Shown piece after piece: positions 32,907 through 42,629 of a stretch of DNA of 64,000 nt. The notes beneath the pieces are model-generated. The model did no database searches. It saw only the letters and a program-made list of their open reading frames with translations, and was not told the DNA's origin. This DNA comes from Bacteroidota bacterium (GTDB taxonomy: Bacteria; Bacteroidota; Bacteroidia; B-17B0; Aurantibacillaceae). The stretch lies in contig JAFDYI010000025.1 of the NCBI GenBank assembly GCA_018267475.1, positions 42,932 through 106,931 on the forward strand, given 5' to 3'. Both the position numbers and the translations under genes were made by a program. Each line of letters opens with the position of its first letter. The stretch's first letter is position 1.

Positions 32907-34499
32907 TTAAGGCAACACTCCATCAGGCAATTTGCCGCCGGGGTTTATCTTAGCACGCAAGGTTTCCAATACAGTTTTATCATTAAGACGGGCATCAATC
33001 CACGAAATAAAATCAAAATAATCCAGCGGTCTTTGTTCAAAAGGGTTTTTTAGCAGTTCCATTAGCTTTTTTCGAAGTGGTATAAGATCTGCCTTAAACT
33101 CTTCCGATTGAAACGGGTTTTTTAACGCTTTTTTCAAACCGCTTAAAAATAATTTTTCAAAACGATGCGGCTCTTTGTCTTTATTGATAAGCCTGTAAGT
33201 AGAGTTTAGAAGGTATTCAGCCAATTGATCATTACCTAATTCTAGATGCACTAAAGTCTGGAAAATTTTCACAATACTCTCAAGCTGTACGGAAAGCTTT
33301 AAATACGAATCATTCACTAATTTATTTAACAGCTTGTTTGCCTCTCTGTAATCGGTTTCTATAAAATGAATTTGCGCTATATGAAACTCTACCAACATAG
33401 AGTTTCTTTTTCCCATTAAGCCGGTAAGGTCGGTAAGCTCTTTTCTCATATTAAAAAGCATTCTCTTAGCTTTACTTATTTGCCCGGTGTGTATGCACAT
33501 ACGTAGATACAAAAGCGTGTAGTAAACCAAGGCGCGTATTTTAGCTTCTTTTACATTAGCTTTCGTTTTATCGCTTCGGTTGCTTATTTCAAAAAGCTCA
33601 TTTAATTGCGATTCCGCTAAGGAATAATTGCCTGTGTTAATAGCACATTGCGTAATGTTGGCTAATACCGCCACGTAAGAGGTAATGTTGTCTTCTAAAT
33701 AAAAAGGAGAAGATTGGAATAAAGATTTTACCTCCAAGTGATGTTGTATGGCTGTTTTAAACTCGCGGGAAAGAGAGTTGTATATGGCTAAAGTTTCAAA
33801 ATAACTTATTTTAGCTAAAGGAGAAACGGGTTTTTTTCCTGCATTCACCTCCGTGTCGTTTATAATTTTATGATACGCATCTAACTGGCTTAAATTTCGT
33901 ATAGAGCCATGCTCCACCATGAGTCTGTTAAACCGTATTTCCATCCACTCAAACTGGGCTACTTCACTTTTTATATGTATCAATTTTTCCTCTTCCTCTT
34001 TCAAAAGTTTTATTTTTTCCATAGGAAAGTTAGCGTGATTTTCTAACGTACTCAGTATGGCTAATTTTTCTAATTCCAGTACTTCAAAGAGTTTTAAATA
34101 ATTTTGATGCTTATAGGCTAATTGCTTGGCTTTTTGCAAAATTTTTTCGTATTGCCCTATCAATCCTTTGCGGTATAGTATTTTTACTTGCAGTATCAAT
34201 TCGGTAATTTCGGCATCAGCAAAAGAATCTTTATGGTAGATATTTAGGCTTTGTAGCAGCAGCTTATATAGGTAGTATTTGCTTTGCGAGAGGTATTCTA
34301 CTTTTATTCCCTTTTTTTTCAATCCGGGTATTAGTTTTTTTTCATCATACTCGCGCTGCTTTTCTATTTCATGGAATAAACTTAAATATAAATTTTTTTC
34401 CCCGACTACATGCCTTTTAGCATATACACTAAAGAAACGTTTCTCTGCTTTGGTAAGCGAGTGAATCAATTCAAATAAAGGCTCGTTAAAAACTTTCAT
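32907..34499 (-). CDS. conserved helical-repeat protein of unknown function
   Basis: A 530-residue protein, almost entirely alpha-helical by composition, without signal peptide or membrane helices. The N-terminus MKVFNEPLFELIHSLTKAEKRFFSVYAKRH is, as I recall, well conserved among Bacteroidota proteins of this length, whose helix pairs resemble TPR-like solenoids. No enzymatic motif is visible. It converges on pntB with 13 bases between the stop codons. It may be a scaffold or regulatory protein. I cannot assign a function. Confidence 0.75.
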   Translation of the reverse strand: MKVFNEPLFELIHSLTKAEKRFFSVYAKRHVVGEKNLYLSLFHEIEKQREYDEKKLIPGLKKKGIKVEYLSQSKYYLYKLLLQSLNIYHKDSFADAEITELILQVKILYRKGLIGQYEKILQKAKQLAYKHQNYLKLFEVLELEKLAILSTLENHANFPMEKIKLLKEEEEKLIHIKSEVAQFEWMEIRFNRLMVEHGSIRNLSQLDAYHKIINDTEVNAGKKPVSPLAKISYFETLAIYNSLSREFKTAIQHHLEVKSLFQSSPFYLEDNITSYVAVLANITQCAINTGNYSLAESQLNELFEISNRSDKTKANVKEAKIRALVYYTLLYLRMCIHTGQISKAKRMLFNMRKELTDLTGLMGKRNSMLVEFHIAQIHFIETDYREANKLLNKLVNDSYLKLSVQLESIVKIFQTLVHLELGNDQLAEYLLNSTYRLINKDKEPHRFEKLFLSGLKKALKNPFQSEEFKADLIPLRKKLMELLKNPFEQRPLDYFDFISWIDARLNDKTVLETLRAKINPGGKLPDGVLP

Positions 34500-34806
34500 A
34501 TTCGGTTTTATTTATTCTTTTTAAGGGCGTTAATAATTAGGTAAAAACACAACGCAGCAAAGCTATAAAATAGATGTATTCATTCCATACTTTTCACATT
34601 ATTTAAGAAATAAATGTTTTTTTCATGCATTATACCATAATAACATAAAAAACGGATATTCAGTGCTTTAAAAAAAATTTTATTTTATACAATTATTATA
34701 AAAAAGAAACTTTGTTTTCAAAAAACATCAATAAAACAGTTCGTGAAAAAACAGCCTCTAAAAGAGGTAAGGAATTTGAAGAAAAAAATGTTTTTTAATA
34801 ACAGAC
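34500..34806. other. intergenic region without a recognisable gene
   Basis: These 307 very AT-rich bases separate the promoter side of the helical-repeat gene from the end of the atp operon. A small hairpin (CCTCT-AAA-AGAGG at 34755-34767) lies just after atpG, on the downstream side, and could be a weak terminator. No conserved frame, RNA motif or FNR-type site was found. Confidence 0.5.
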
Positions 34807-35688
34807 CTAATTATTCAACGCTTCCGCACCGCCCACAATTTCTAAAATTTCGTTGGTGATAGCCGCTTGGCGCGCTTTGTTGTAGCTTATTTTTAGAGTG
34901 CGGAGCATGTCTTTAGCATTGTCAGTTGCTTTGTGCATAGCGGTCATACGGGCACCGTGTTCAGCTGCTACTGAATCTAACAAGGCTTTGTAAAACTGCA
35001 CTTTTAGCGATTTTGGAATCAGCTCGTTTACAATATATTCTTTATTGGGTTCAAAAATATAATCGGCGGGGCTTCCTTGTGTGGCGGCTTTAGAAGCGTC
35101 AACGGGCAAAAAAGGTTCTACCACCGGCACTTGCACGGCTGCATTTTTAAACTGATTATACACCAAATACACTTTATGAAATTGTTTGGTTACAAAGGCC
35201 TGCATTATTTTTTCGGCAATAGGGGCTACATTGTCAAAATTCAGTTTATCTAACAAATCGTTCAGTTGATGAGGCAAATCAGTTCCGTGTATGCGGTGTT
35301 CGGTGCGTTTAAAGGCATCGTCGGCTTTTTTTCCGATGCACAATACCGATACATTAGGCGAGTTGTTATATTCGTTTTTTATAAGTCCCCACGTTTTTTT
35401 AATAACGTTAGCATTAAAGCCTCCGGCCAAGCCGCGGTTAGAAGATATAACAATAAGGAGTACATGGTTGCCCTCGGTAGCCCGAGCATATTTATTTTCT
35501 GAGGTATCTAAACTGCTGCTTAGGTTTTGTAAAATAGAAGTAAGTTTATTAGCATAGGGGCGCATTTGAGTAATGGCATCTTGCGCGCGTTTTAGCTTAG
35601 CCGCGCTCACCATTTTCATGGCACTGGTAATTTGCATGGTTGAACCAACCGATGTAATCCTATTTCGTACTTCTTTTAAATTTGGCAT
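34807..35688 (-). CDS. atpG: ATP synthase gamma subunit
   Basis: A 293-residue central-stalk subunit of F1. The N-terminal helix (NLKEVRNRITSVGSTMQITSAMKMVSAAKLKRAQ) and the C-terminal helix (ARMTAMHKATDNAKDMLRTLKISYNKARQAAITNEILEIVGGAEAL) are the coiled-coil rotor and match the family signature. It is the last gene of the atp unit, 3 bases after atpA. The beta and epsilon genes do not follow. Confidence 0.97.
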   Translation of the reverse strand: MPNLKEVRNRITSVGSTMQITSAMKMVSAAKLKRAQDAITQMRPYANKLTSILQNLSSSLDTSENKYARATEGNHVLLIVISSNRGLAGGFNANVIKKTWGLIKNEYNNSPNVSVLCIGKKADDAFKRTEHRIHGTDLPHQLNDLLDKLNFDNVAPIAEKIMQAFVTKQFHKVYLVYNQFKNAAVQVPVVEPFLPVDASKAATQGSPADYIFEPNKEYIVNELIPKSLKVQFYKALLDSVAAEHGARMTAMHKATDNAKDMLRTLKISYNKARQAAITNEILEIVGGAEALNN

Positions 35689-35691
35689 TGT

Positions 35692-37266
35692 CTAGTATTT
35701 TTTCGCAACTTCTTTTGCAACTTCTTCCAAGGTGTTTGTAATTTCATCTGTGTATTGACCGGCTTTTAATCCATCTAACACATTTTTATGTTTACGCTCC
35801 AGCACATCTAAAAAGTCTTTTTCAAATTCACGTACTTTATTTACCGGTACGGTGCGCAACAAGTTGCGGGTACCGCAATAAATAATAGCAATTTGCTGTT
35901 CTACACGAAGCGGAGAAGCTGCGTTTTGTTTCAAAATTTCTACGTTGCGCGCCCCTTTATCTAATACCGATTTAGTAGCGGCATCTAAATCCGAACCAAA
36001 TTTTGCAAAGGCTTCTAGCTCGCGGAATTGAGCCTGGTCTAACTTTAAAGTACCGGCTACTTTTTTCATAGATTTAATTTGCGCATTACCTCCTACACGA
36101 GATACCGAAATACCTACGTTAATAGCGGGGCGTACCCCTGCGTTGAACAAATTACCCTCCAGGAAAATTTGCCCGTCGGTAATAGAAATTACGTTGGTGG
36201 GGATATAAGCCGACACGTCGCCCGCTTGGGTTTCAATGATGGGGAGCGCTGTTAGAGAGCCGCCTCCTTTTACAATTCCTTTTATAGATTCAGGCAAATC
36301 ATTCATGCTTTTAGCAATATCGTCAGAGGCGTTTATTTTGGCAGCACGCTCTAACAAACGGCTGTGAAGATAGAACACATCACCGGGATACGCCTCACGT
36401 CCCGGAGGGCGGCGTAATAATAAGGATACCTCACGATACGCAACTGCTTGTTTAGATAAATCGTCGTAGATAATTAAAGCCGGACGGCCGCTATCGCGGA
36501 AAAACTCGCCAATAGCAGCTCCTGCAAAGGGAGCATAGAATTGCATAGGGGCGGGGTCGGCAGCAGGGGCAGCCACAATAACGGTATAAGCCATTGCACC
36601 GTTTTCTTCTAAGGTACGTTGCACGTTGGCTACGGTACTTCCTTTTTGGCCAATAGCTACGTATATGCAAAACACCGGTTTACCTGCATCAAAAAATTCT
36701 TTTTGGTTGATGATGGTATCAATAGCCACCGTTGTTTTTCCGGTTTGGCGGTCGCCAATGATTAACTCACGTTGCCCGCGTCCAATAGGAATCATCGCAT
36801 CAATCGCTTTAATACCGGTTTGTAATGGCTCAGCAACCGGCTGACGATAAATTACACCCGGAGCTTTACGCTCAAGTGGCATTTCATAAGTAGTGCCGGC
36901 AATAGGGCCTTTGCCATCAATAGGCTCACCCAAGGTATTTACCACGCGCCCCAACATGCCCTCACCTACTTTTAATGAGGCAATGCGGCCGGTACGTTTG
37001 CAAGTAGAGCCTTCGCTAATGCCAACGCTAGCGCCTAATAATACAGCGCCGATATTATCTTCTTCTAAATTTAGAACGATGGCTTGCAAGCCGTTTTCAA
37101 ACTCAATAAGCTCGCCGCTTTGCACTTTTGATAAGCCATACACACGAACAATACCATCACCTACTTGGAGTACGGTTCCTACTTCTTCCAATTCAGCTTC
37201 TGATTTAAAGCCGGATAATTGCTGACGTAAAATTGCAGATACTTCTGCGGGTTTTATTTCTGCCAT
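35692..37266 (-). CDS. atpA: ATP synthase alpha subunit
   Basis: A 524-residue regulatory, non-catalytic subunit of F1. The P-loop [15 protein letters not shown] lies near residues 170-184 and the family signature [14 protein letters not shown] is present. It forms the hexamer with beta, whose gene is absent from this window. It is 6 bases from atpH and 3 from atpG, within a single leftward operon. Confidence 0.98.
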   Translation of the reverse strand: MAEIKPAEVSAILRQQLSGFKSEAELEEVGTVLQVGDGIVRVYGLSKVQSGELIEFENGLQAIVLNLEEDNIGAVLLGASVGISEGSTCKRTGRIASLKVGEGMLGRVVNTLGEPIDGKGPIAGTTYEMPLERKAPGVIYRQPVAEPLQTGIKAIDAMIPIGRGQRELIIGDRQTGKTTVAIDTIINQKEFFDAGKPVFCIYVAIGQKGSTVANVQRTLEENGAMAYTVIVAAPAADPAPMQFYAPFAGAAIGEFFRDSGRPALIIYDDLSKQAVAYREVSLLLRRPPGREAYPGDVFYLHSRLLERAAKINASDDIAKSMNDLPESIKGIVKGGGSLTALPIIETQAGDVSAYIPTNVISITDGQIFLEGNLFNAGVRPAINVGISVSRVGGNAQIKSMKKVAGTLKLDQAQFRELEAFAKFGSDLDAATKSVLDKGARNVEILKQNAASPLRVEQQIAIIYCGTRNLLRTVPVNKVREFEKDFLDVLERKHKNVLDGLKAGQYTDEITNTLEEVAKEVAKKY

Positions 37267-37272
37267 TGTATT

Positions 37273-37812
37273 TTAATTTAATATTTTTGTTGTAAACGTT
37301 TTTCTTAGTTCATTTAGTTTGCGGGCTACGCTGGCATCTACCTGTTTATCGCCTATGCGAAGCACAAAGCCTCCTATCAAACTCTTATCGGTTTTCTCAA
37401 GCAATTCTACCTCGCTTTGAGTACTTTGTTTTATTAAGTTCAGCACTTGGGTACGCACATGGGCATCAATACCTGAAGCCGAAGTAATAACAGCGGTAAG
37501 GATATTTTTGTGTTCTTTGTATTGACTAATAAAATTTTTTGCAATCTCGCTTATATAGCTTTCGCGGCGCTTTTGAGTAAGAATGGTAAAAAAGCCTAAG
37601 GTAATATCACTTACTTTTTCCGAAAAAATTTGTTTTATAACAGCCGTTTTTTTATCTGTTTTAATAATAGGGCTGTTTAAAAAAGCACTTAACTCTTTGT
37701 TATCTTGGCAGGTAGCAACTACTAACTGCATATCGGCATACACTTTTTCAAGCGCTGATTTTTCAAGAGCAAACTGCAAGAGTGATTGGGCGTATCGTGT
37801 AGCTACTAACAT
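37273..37812 (-). CDS. atpH: ATP synthase delta subunit
   Basis: A 179-residue stator subunit linking F1 alpha to the b subunits. The N-terminal domain (VATRYAQSLLQFALEK) and the C-terminal motif (DKSLIGGFVLRIGDKQVDASVARKLNELR) match the OSCP/delta family. The gene is one base from the end of atpF, indicating translational coupling. Confidence 0.96.
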   Translation of the reverse strand: MLVATRYAQSLLQFALEKSALEKVYADMQLVVATCQDNKELSAFLNSPIIKTDKKTAVIKQIFSEKVSDITLGFFTILTQKRRESYISEIAKNFISQYKEHKNILTAVITSASGIDAHVRTQVLNLIKQSTQSEVELLEKTDKSLIGGFVLRIGDKQVDASVARKLNELRKTFTTKILN

Positions 37813-37813
37813 A

Positions 37814-38308
37814 CTAATTTAAGGTAACTTCTTGTACTAAGCTTCCGGTTACAATTTTTTGTTTTTCGTCTGAAGAAAGTTGTTCTTTTAGAATTTTTTC
37901 GGCTATATCAATAGACAGGGTGGCTACTTGCGTTTTTAATTCGCTAATGGCAGCCATTTTTTCGCTGTTTATAGCTTCACGCGCTTGGGCAATCATGCGC
38001 TCGGCTTCGCTTTTTGCTTTTGCTTTTGCTTCGTTAATGATGGCTTCTTTAGTGTCGCGTGCTTCTTTTAGCATGCTTTCGCGTTCGTTGCGGGCTTCGG
38101 CTAATATCTTTTCGTTTGATGATTTTAGGCTCTGCATATCTTTACGAGCTTGCTCGGCCGATTTTAGGGCGTTATCTATAGATGTTTCGCGCTCTTTTAT
38201 CATGTTTAAGATGGGTTTCCACGCAAATTTTTTAAGAAGAAGCAAGATGATGGAGAAGGTTACTACCATCCAAAATATCAGACCTATATCGGGTTTTACT
38301 AATTCCAT
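37814..38308 (-). CDS. atpF: ATP synthase b subunit
   Basis: A 164-residue peripheral-stalk protein with one N-terminal membrane helix (DIGLIFWMVVTFSIILLLLKKFAW) followed by a long charged coiled coil rich in Ala, Glu, Lys and Arg, and the delta-binding C-terminus. Length and composition are normal. It lies between atpE and atpH as in other Bacteroidota. Confidence 0.96.
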   Translation of the reverse strand: MELVKPDIGLIFWMVVTFSIILLLLKKFAWKPILNMIKERETSIDNALKSAEQARKDMQSLKSSNEKILAEARNERESMLKEARDTKEAIINEAKAKAKSEAERMIAQAREAINSEKMAAISELKTQVATLSIDIAEKILKEQLSSDEKQKIVTGSLVQEVTLN

Positions 38309-38380
38309 TTTTTTATTTTTTTTGTTTCGTTTTTTCTAAAAAAAGAAAGCAAGCCAACCAACCGTTAGCTTGCCTTTCTA

Positions 38381-38623
38381 TTACTTAAACACTACCAATA
38401 GCGCAACTACCATGGCAAAGAAAGCAGCACCCTCTACAAGGGCAGCCGCTAAAATCATGTTTCCACGGATGTCGTTTACCGCTTCGGGTTGGCGCGCGAT
38501 GGCCTCAAGGGCCGAACCGCCAATTTTACCAATACCCAAACCGGCTGCTAAAGCAGCGATGCCTGCGCCTACAGCAGCTATGCCGTGTGCTTGTGCAGCT
38601 TCTAATAACACTGTTGTCATCAT
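38381..38623 (-). CDS. atpE: ATP synthase c subunit
   Basis: An 80-residue proteolipid with two membrane helices joined by the RQPE polar loop (IARQPEAVNDIRGNM). The ion-carrying Glu is in ALVEGAAFFAMV; it is followed by Gly, not by the Ser/Thr found in sodium-binding c rings, so proton coupling is likely. Two ATG codons are in tandem at 38623 and 38620, so the first residue is uncertain by one. Confidence 0.95.
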   Translation of the reverse strand: MMTTVLLEAAQAHGIAAVGAGIAALAAGLGIGKIGGSALEAIARQPEAVNDIRGNMILAAALVEGAAFFAMVVALLVVFK

Positions 38624-38683
38624 TTTATTTTTATTTTTAGTTAAACAAATTCCTGTTTTTCTAAACAGGCAAACATTTTTAAT

Positions 38684-39889
38684 TTATATAATATCTATTT
38701 GTGCTTCGCTTAATTTGGTATCATGGGCATGGTGCTCGTCGTGCTGGTGATGTCCCTCTTCTATAGCAGCACCAATGTATATGGCTGATAATAAGGTAAA
38801 CACGTAGGCTTGTAAAAAAGCCACCAGTAATTCTAAAAAGCCCATAAATACCGTAAAGAGTACCGATACTACGGCTACTCCCAAGCCGGCTCCGGCACTC
38901 ATCTCACCAAAAATAAAAATAAGACTAAAAAAAGCTAAAGCAATAATATGCCCTGCGGTAATGTTGGCAAACAACCGTATCATCAACACAAAGGGGCGAA
39001 GCACTACGCCAATTAATTCAATAGGGGTTAAAATAAGAAGTACCGGAATGGGTACGCCCGGCATGGCAAAAATATGCCTCCAATAATGGCCGTTAGCACT
39101 TATCAGTACTACAACCAAAGTAAACACCGCCAACACCATGCATACAGCGATATTGCCCGTAAGATTTGCCCCACCCGGAATAATAGGCACCAAGCCTAAT
39201 AAATTATTGATAAAAATAAAGAAAAAAACGGTAAGCAAGTAAGGCATGTATTTTTCGTATTTTTTTTCGCCAATAGAATTTTTCGCCACATCATCGCGCA
39301 CAAACATAATGAGCGGCTCCATAAATGATTGCAAGCCTTTAGGTGCTTGTTGTGAACCTCTTTGTTTATAGGCTTTGGCTACCGAAGTAAAAAGCCACAG
39401 CATTAAAAAAGCACTAAATAATAAGGCCAACACATTTTTAGTAATAGAAAAGTCCCATATATTGTTAATGGAATTGGTGCTGGCATCTTCTACTACATCT
39501 TCTTCTCCTACCCCTATTTCTTCGGCAGCTACAATTTTATTTTCTTCTAATTTATAACCGTTGTATGTTTTTCCGTGTTCTAATTTATTGGATAAAAAAA
39601 CGCTCCACCCTTTGGCTTCATCATATATAATGATAGGAAGGGGTACCGAAACGGCATGCTCTCCTTCTCCAAACAGGTGCCACTCGTGCGCATCGCTAAT
39701 ATGTTCTGTTATAAGATGCCCGGCATTAAAGCCTTTTTTCTCTTCTGCTTTTTTAGTAGAAAGGGTATCGGTATTTAACAATTCTTCGGGCTCGTAGGCA
39801 AAGGCTTTGAAAACAGAAAACACAAAAACACCAATAAAAACAAGCAGTGTACGGGTTTTGCGGTTCAAAAGACTTGATAGGTGCGGCAT
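38684..39889 (-). CDS. atpB: ATP synthase a subunit, long Bacteroidota form
   Basis: A 401-residue membrane subunit forming the proton half-channels. The C-terminal two thirds is the canonical domain with the essential Arg in LRPFVLMIRLFANITAGHIIAL. The first 140 residues are an extension with a signal-like helix (TLLVFIGVFVFSVFKAFA) and an acidic periplasmic segment, a form I associate with Bacteroidota. The C-terminal tail is His-rich (EEGHHQHDEHHAHD), which could bind metal. It is the first gene of the operon, behind a TACATTTG box. Confidence 0.94.
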   Translation of the reverse strand: MPHLSSLLNRKTRTLLVFIGVFVFSVFKAFAYEPEELLNTDTLSTKKAEEKKGFNAGHLITEHISDAHEWHLFGEGEHAVSVPLPIIIYDEAKGWSVFLSNKLEHGKTYNGYKLEENKIVAAEEIGVGEEDVVEDASTNSINNIWDFSITKNVLALLFSAFLMLWLFTSVAKAYKQRGSQQAPKGLQSFMEPLIMFVRDDVAKNSIGEKKYEKYMPYLLTVFFFIFINNLLGLVPIIPGGANLTGNIAVCMVLAVFTLVVVLISANGHYWRHIFAMPGVPIPVLLILTPIELIGVVLRPFVLMIRLFANITAGHIIALAFFSLIFIFGEMSAGAGLGVAVVSVLFTVFMGFLELLVAFLQAYVFTLLSAIYIGAAIEEGHHQHDEHHAHDTKLSEAQIDII

Positions 39890-39929
39890 GAGCAGATTAA
39901 CGGTTTTTAACGGTTTTTAAAATCGGCTG

Positions 39930-39937
39930 CAAATGTA
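39930..39937 (-). promoter_or_regulatory. -7 box of the atp operon
   Basis: On the minus strand this reads TACATTTG, an exact TAnnTTTG element, 40 bases before the atpB start. No FNR-type site is seen at the -41.5 position. Confidence 0.65.
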
Positions 39938-39976
39938 GTCATAAAATATTATATATAAAAATTCTATTCAAACTTT

Positions 39977-40375
39977 TTAGGGCGTGTTGCGTATGATTTT
40001 TTGGGCTAAAGCTTTGTTATATAAATTTTGGAAAGAAAAAGTGTGACTTTTTTCTTCGGCAAGGCTTACCACGTGTAGGTATTGCTTAAAAAAATGGCAG
40101 GCTGCTTCCGGTTTGTTTTGTTCTTGGGCTAAAATACCCATTTCAAACAGCAGGTTGGCTAAGGCTTGTTGCTTGTCCGAGCTAAGGGCATATACATTAA
40201 TATCGTTTTCGGCTGTTTTTAAATCGAAGGAATCGCCTACTATATTTTTTAAATCTATTTGTACGGCTTGTTCTATTTCATCAAATGTTTTTCCTGATTT
40301 TTTTAATTGCAAAAGCGTTGCCAGCAATAAGCCTAATTTTTCAAATTCGCGGTCTAAAAAATCTTTTCTATACAT
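39977..40375 (-). CDS. hypothetical helical protein upstream of the atp operon
   Basis: A 132-residue, soluble, mostly helical protein (MYRKDFLDREFEKLGLLLATLLQLKKSGKTFDEIEQAV) with a second half that looks like one TPR-type helix pair (ALANLLFEMGILAQEQNKPEAACHFFKQYLHVV). No signal peptide and no catalytic motif. It starts two bases after the TolC-family gene stop and is probably co-transcribed with it. It is not AtpI, which is a membrane protein. Unknown function. Confidence 0.6.
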   Translation of the reverse strand: MYRKDFLDREFEKLGLLLATLLQLKKSGKTFDEIEQAVQIDLKNIVGDSFDLKTAENDINVYALSSDKQQALANLLFEMGILAQEQNKPEAACHFFKQYLHVVSLAEEKSHTFSFQNLYNKALAQKIIRNTP

Positions 40376-40377
40376 TT

Positions 40378-41793
40378 TTAAAAGCTAAGTGATTTGCCTT
40401 CGTAATAGTCTAATACTTTTAATTTAAAGATAAAGTCGTACTTGGCATTCAGCATATCGGTTTGTGTTTTTAAAATACGGTTTTTACTGTTGTTGTAATC
40501 AAACGAGTTCAGTGCTCCGGCATTAAATTTTTGCTCGGCAAAAGAAAAAGATTGCGCAGAGGCTTCGTAAGCCATCTTAGCCGATACGTATTTATTAAGC
40601 GCAGCTTGGGCATCGGCATAGGCTTGGGCAATGGTTTTATACAGTTGTTGTTTGGTAATATCGTAGTTATACTTGTTGCTAAGCATCTGCAATTTGGCAA
40701 TTTTTATATTAGAGGCTGTAGATAAGCCATTGAAAAGAGGTATGTATAGAGAAAAACCAATGCTTTTGTTTAAGTTGTTTTTGAACTGAGTAGCCCATGC
40801 TGTTTTTTTCGTATCTTGATGGTAATTGGGTGCGTATACGGTATCGCCGGTAGAGGTAATGCCCGAAGGATAAAGCCCTGTTATATAGGGAGTGCCCACA
40901 GGGGTAACGTCTAAGCCTGAATATCCGGTAGCCAAAGTACCACTAAGCGATAAGGTGGGGCTTATTTTACCGCGTGCATAGGATACGTTTTTTTCGGAAC
41001 TGAGTAAGCTGTACTCTGCACTTTTTATTTTATGCTGGCTTTTCAAAGCCATTTGATAAATATCTTCTACTTTATACGCTGCTAAGTCGGCTGCTGAAAG
41101 TTCAAAAACAGGTTTTTCTATAAAGAAACTGTTAAGCGAGTCTAAGTATAGCAATTGTTTGAGCGCCAGTACCGATAAGTTGTTGTTGTTTTGTGCTGAA
41201 ACCAAGGCATATTGGTCTGAAGCTAATTGCGCTTTCATATCATATACCGAGCTAAGGGCTACAGAGCCTGCATCGGCTAATTTTTGGGTGCGGTCTAATT
41301 GTTGGGAGCTAATGCTCACTTGTTGTTCGGCTACTTTTTGTAATTCGGTATTATATACTACCTGCAAAAAGGCAGAGGCTACATTTAACGCTAAATCATT
41401 TTTTTGCTGTTCGTATGTTTCTTTGCTGGATAAATAAGCATATTGATTTTTCTTTACATTGTTATATTGTTGCAAGCCGCTCCATAAGGTAACTTGTGCT
41501 TGGGCGTAAAAGTTTTCGGATAAAATAGTGCTACTGGCAAAGCGGTTGGTATAGGGGTCTATCTTCTGCCCGTTGTTGTATGTGTGACTGGCTCCCATAT
41601 TTAGCGTAGGCAATATGTTGGCTTTGCTTTGCATGTAGTTCACTGCGTTTATATCAGCACTTAGGGCATTTTGTTTTAGTGTAAGGTTATTTTTCCATGC
41701 GTAATCAATGCACTGCTGCAAGGTCCAACCCGATTGTGCCAACAAAAAAACGGGAGTAAGAAGGAGTGAATTAAACAATATGCTTTTTTTCAT
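40378..41793 (-). CDS. TolC-family outer-membrane efflux protein
   Basis: A 471-residue outer-membrane channel component. A signal peptide (ending in LLAQ) precedes GWTLQQCIDYAWKNNLTLKQNALSADI, the usual TolC repeat start. Two long helical repeats with periodic Ala/Gln/Asn heptads follow, and the second repeat contains SIGFSLYIPLFNGLSTASNIKIAKLQ. The partner inner-membrane pump and membrane-fusion protein are not next to it, so the substrate is unknown. The downstream 132-residue protein may be a partner only by proximity. Confidence 0.92.
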   Translation of the reverse strand: MKKSILFNSLLLTPVFLLAQSGWTLQQCIDYAWKNNLTLKQNALSADINAVNYMQSKANILPTLNMGASHTYNNGQKIDPYTNRFASSTILSENFYAQAQVTLWSGLQQYNNVKKNQYAYLSSKETYEQQKNDLALNVASAFLQVVYNTELQKVAEQQVSISSQQLDRTQKLADAGSVALSSVYDMKAQLASDQYALVSAQNNNNLSVLALKQLLYLDSLNSFFIEKPVFELSAADLAAYKVEDIYQMALKSQHKIKSAEYSLLSSEKNVSYARGKISPTLSLSGTLATGYSGLDVTPVGTPYITGLYPSGITSTGDTVYAPNYHQDTKKTAWATQFKNNLNKSIGFSLYIPLFNGLSTASNIKIAKLQMLSNKYNYDITKQQLYKTIAQAYADAQAALNKYVSAKMAYEASAQSFSFAEQKFNAGALNSFDYNNSKNRILKTQTDMLNAKYDFIFKLKVLDYYEGKSLSF

Positions 41794-41829
41794 GCGTCTT
41801 AATTATTTATTTTTTTAGCTGCTATTAGG

Positions 41830-42591
41830 TTAATTTGTGCGTATTACATTAGTAGCATTGGCTTGAGCGGTTGGGGTAATTATCACATCGCTTACGTTTA
41901 CATGTGCCGGGCGCGAGGCTACCCAGAAAATAGTTTCGGCTATATCGACCGCGCGTAGCGGCTGCAAACCCTCGTACACTTTTTTGGCGCGGGCTTCATC
42001 ACCATGATAACGTACGAGACTAAACTCCGTTTCTACCATGCCGGGGTTTACCGAAGAAACTTTTATTTGATGCGGCAACATATCAATACGCATGGCTTTA
42101 TTTAAAGCATCTACAGCGTGTTTAGTAGCGCAATATACATTGCCATTAGCATATACTTCTTTACCCGCTACCGAGCCCACATTGACGATGTGCCCTCTTT
42201 TTTGTTCAATCATTAAAGGGGCGGTTTCTCGCGTCATATAAAGCAAGCCTTTTAAATTGGTGTCAATCATTTTTTCCCAATCTTCTATGTCTCCATTTTG
42301 TATGGTGGATAAGCCCGAAGCTAAGCCTGCATTGTTTATCAGCACATCTATTTTTTTCCATTCGCTGGGCAAAGAAGCGATGGCTTTTTTTACCTCTTCT
42401 TTTTTTCTAATATCAAAACAAAGAGTATGCACCTGTGTTTGATGCGTATTTTGTAATGAAGCCGAAAGGCTTTGCAATCGCTCGTTTCTACGACCGGTAA
42501 TGATTACTTTATATTTATTTTGAGCAAAAATATGGGAACAGGCTTCTCCAATTCCTGAGGTAGCTCCTGTTATTAAAACGGTTTTAGTCAT
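41830..42591 (-). CDS. short-chain dehydrogenase/reductase (YdfG-like)
   Basis: A 253-residue Rossmann-fold NAD(P)-dependent oxidoreductase. The ATG at 42591 (MTKTVLITGATSGIGEA) is chosen because an earlier ATG at 42624 lies before the predicted start point set by a TACCTTTG box. Motifs: TGATSGIG (cofactor), NNAG, the catalytic Ser in VGSVAG, and Tyr/Lys in YCATKHA. The Arg-rich segment GRRNERL after strand 2 suggests NADP(H). The C-terminal part resembles YdfG-type 3-hydroxy acid dehydrogenases; the substrate is uncertain. Confidence 0.92.
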   Translation of the reverse strand: MTKTVLITGATSGIGEACSHIFAQNKYKVIITGRRNERLQSLSASLQNTHQTQVHTLCFDIRKKEEVKKAIASLPSEWKKIDVLINNAGLASGLSTIQNGDIEDWEKMIDTNLKGLLYMTRETAPLMIEQKRGHIVNVGSVAGKEVYANGNVYCATKHAVDALNKAMRIDMLPHQIKVSSVNPGMVETEFSLVRYHGDEARAKKVYEGLQPLRAVDIAETIFWVASRPAHVNVSDVIITPTAQANATNVIRTN

Positions 42592-42613
42592 AGGTCTATA
42601 AAATTCAATAGCC

Positions 42614-42621
42614 CAAAGGTA
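42614..42621 (-). promoter_or_regulatory. -7 box of the SDR gene
   Basis: On the minus strand this reads TACCTTTG. The predicted start is near 42609, 18 bases before the ATG at 42591. Confidence 0.65.
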
Positions 42622-42629
42622 CACATTCT

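Noticed and set aside
36626..37225. Open frames of 72 and 110 codons on the plus strand inside atpA
   Set aside because: They are antisense to a strongly conserved gene, are Pro/Ser-rich translations typical of shadow frames, and have no promoter.
38381..38623. Sodium-type c ring
   Set aside because: The carboxylate is followed by Gly (VEGAAF) and not by the Ser/Thr expected for sodium binding.
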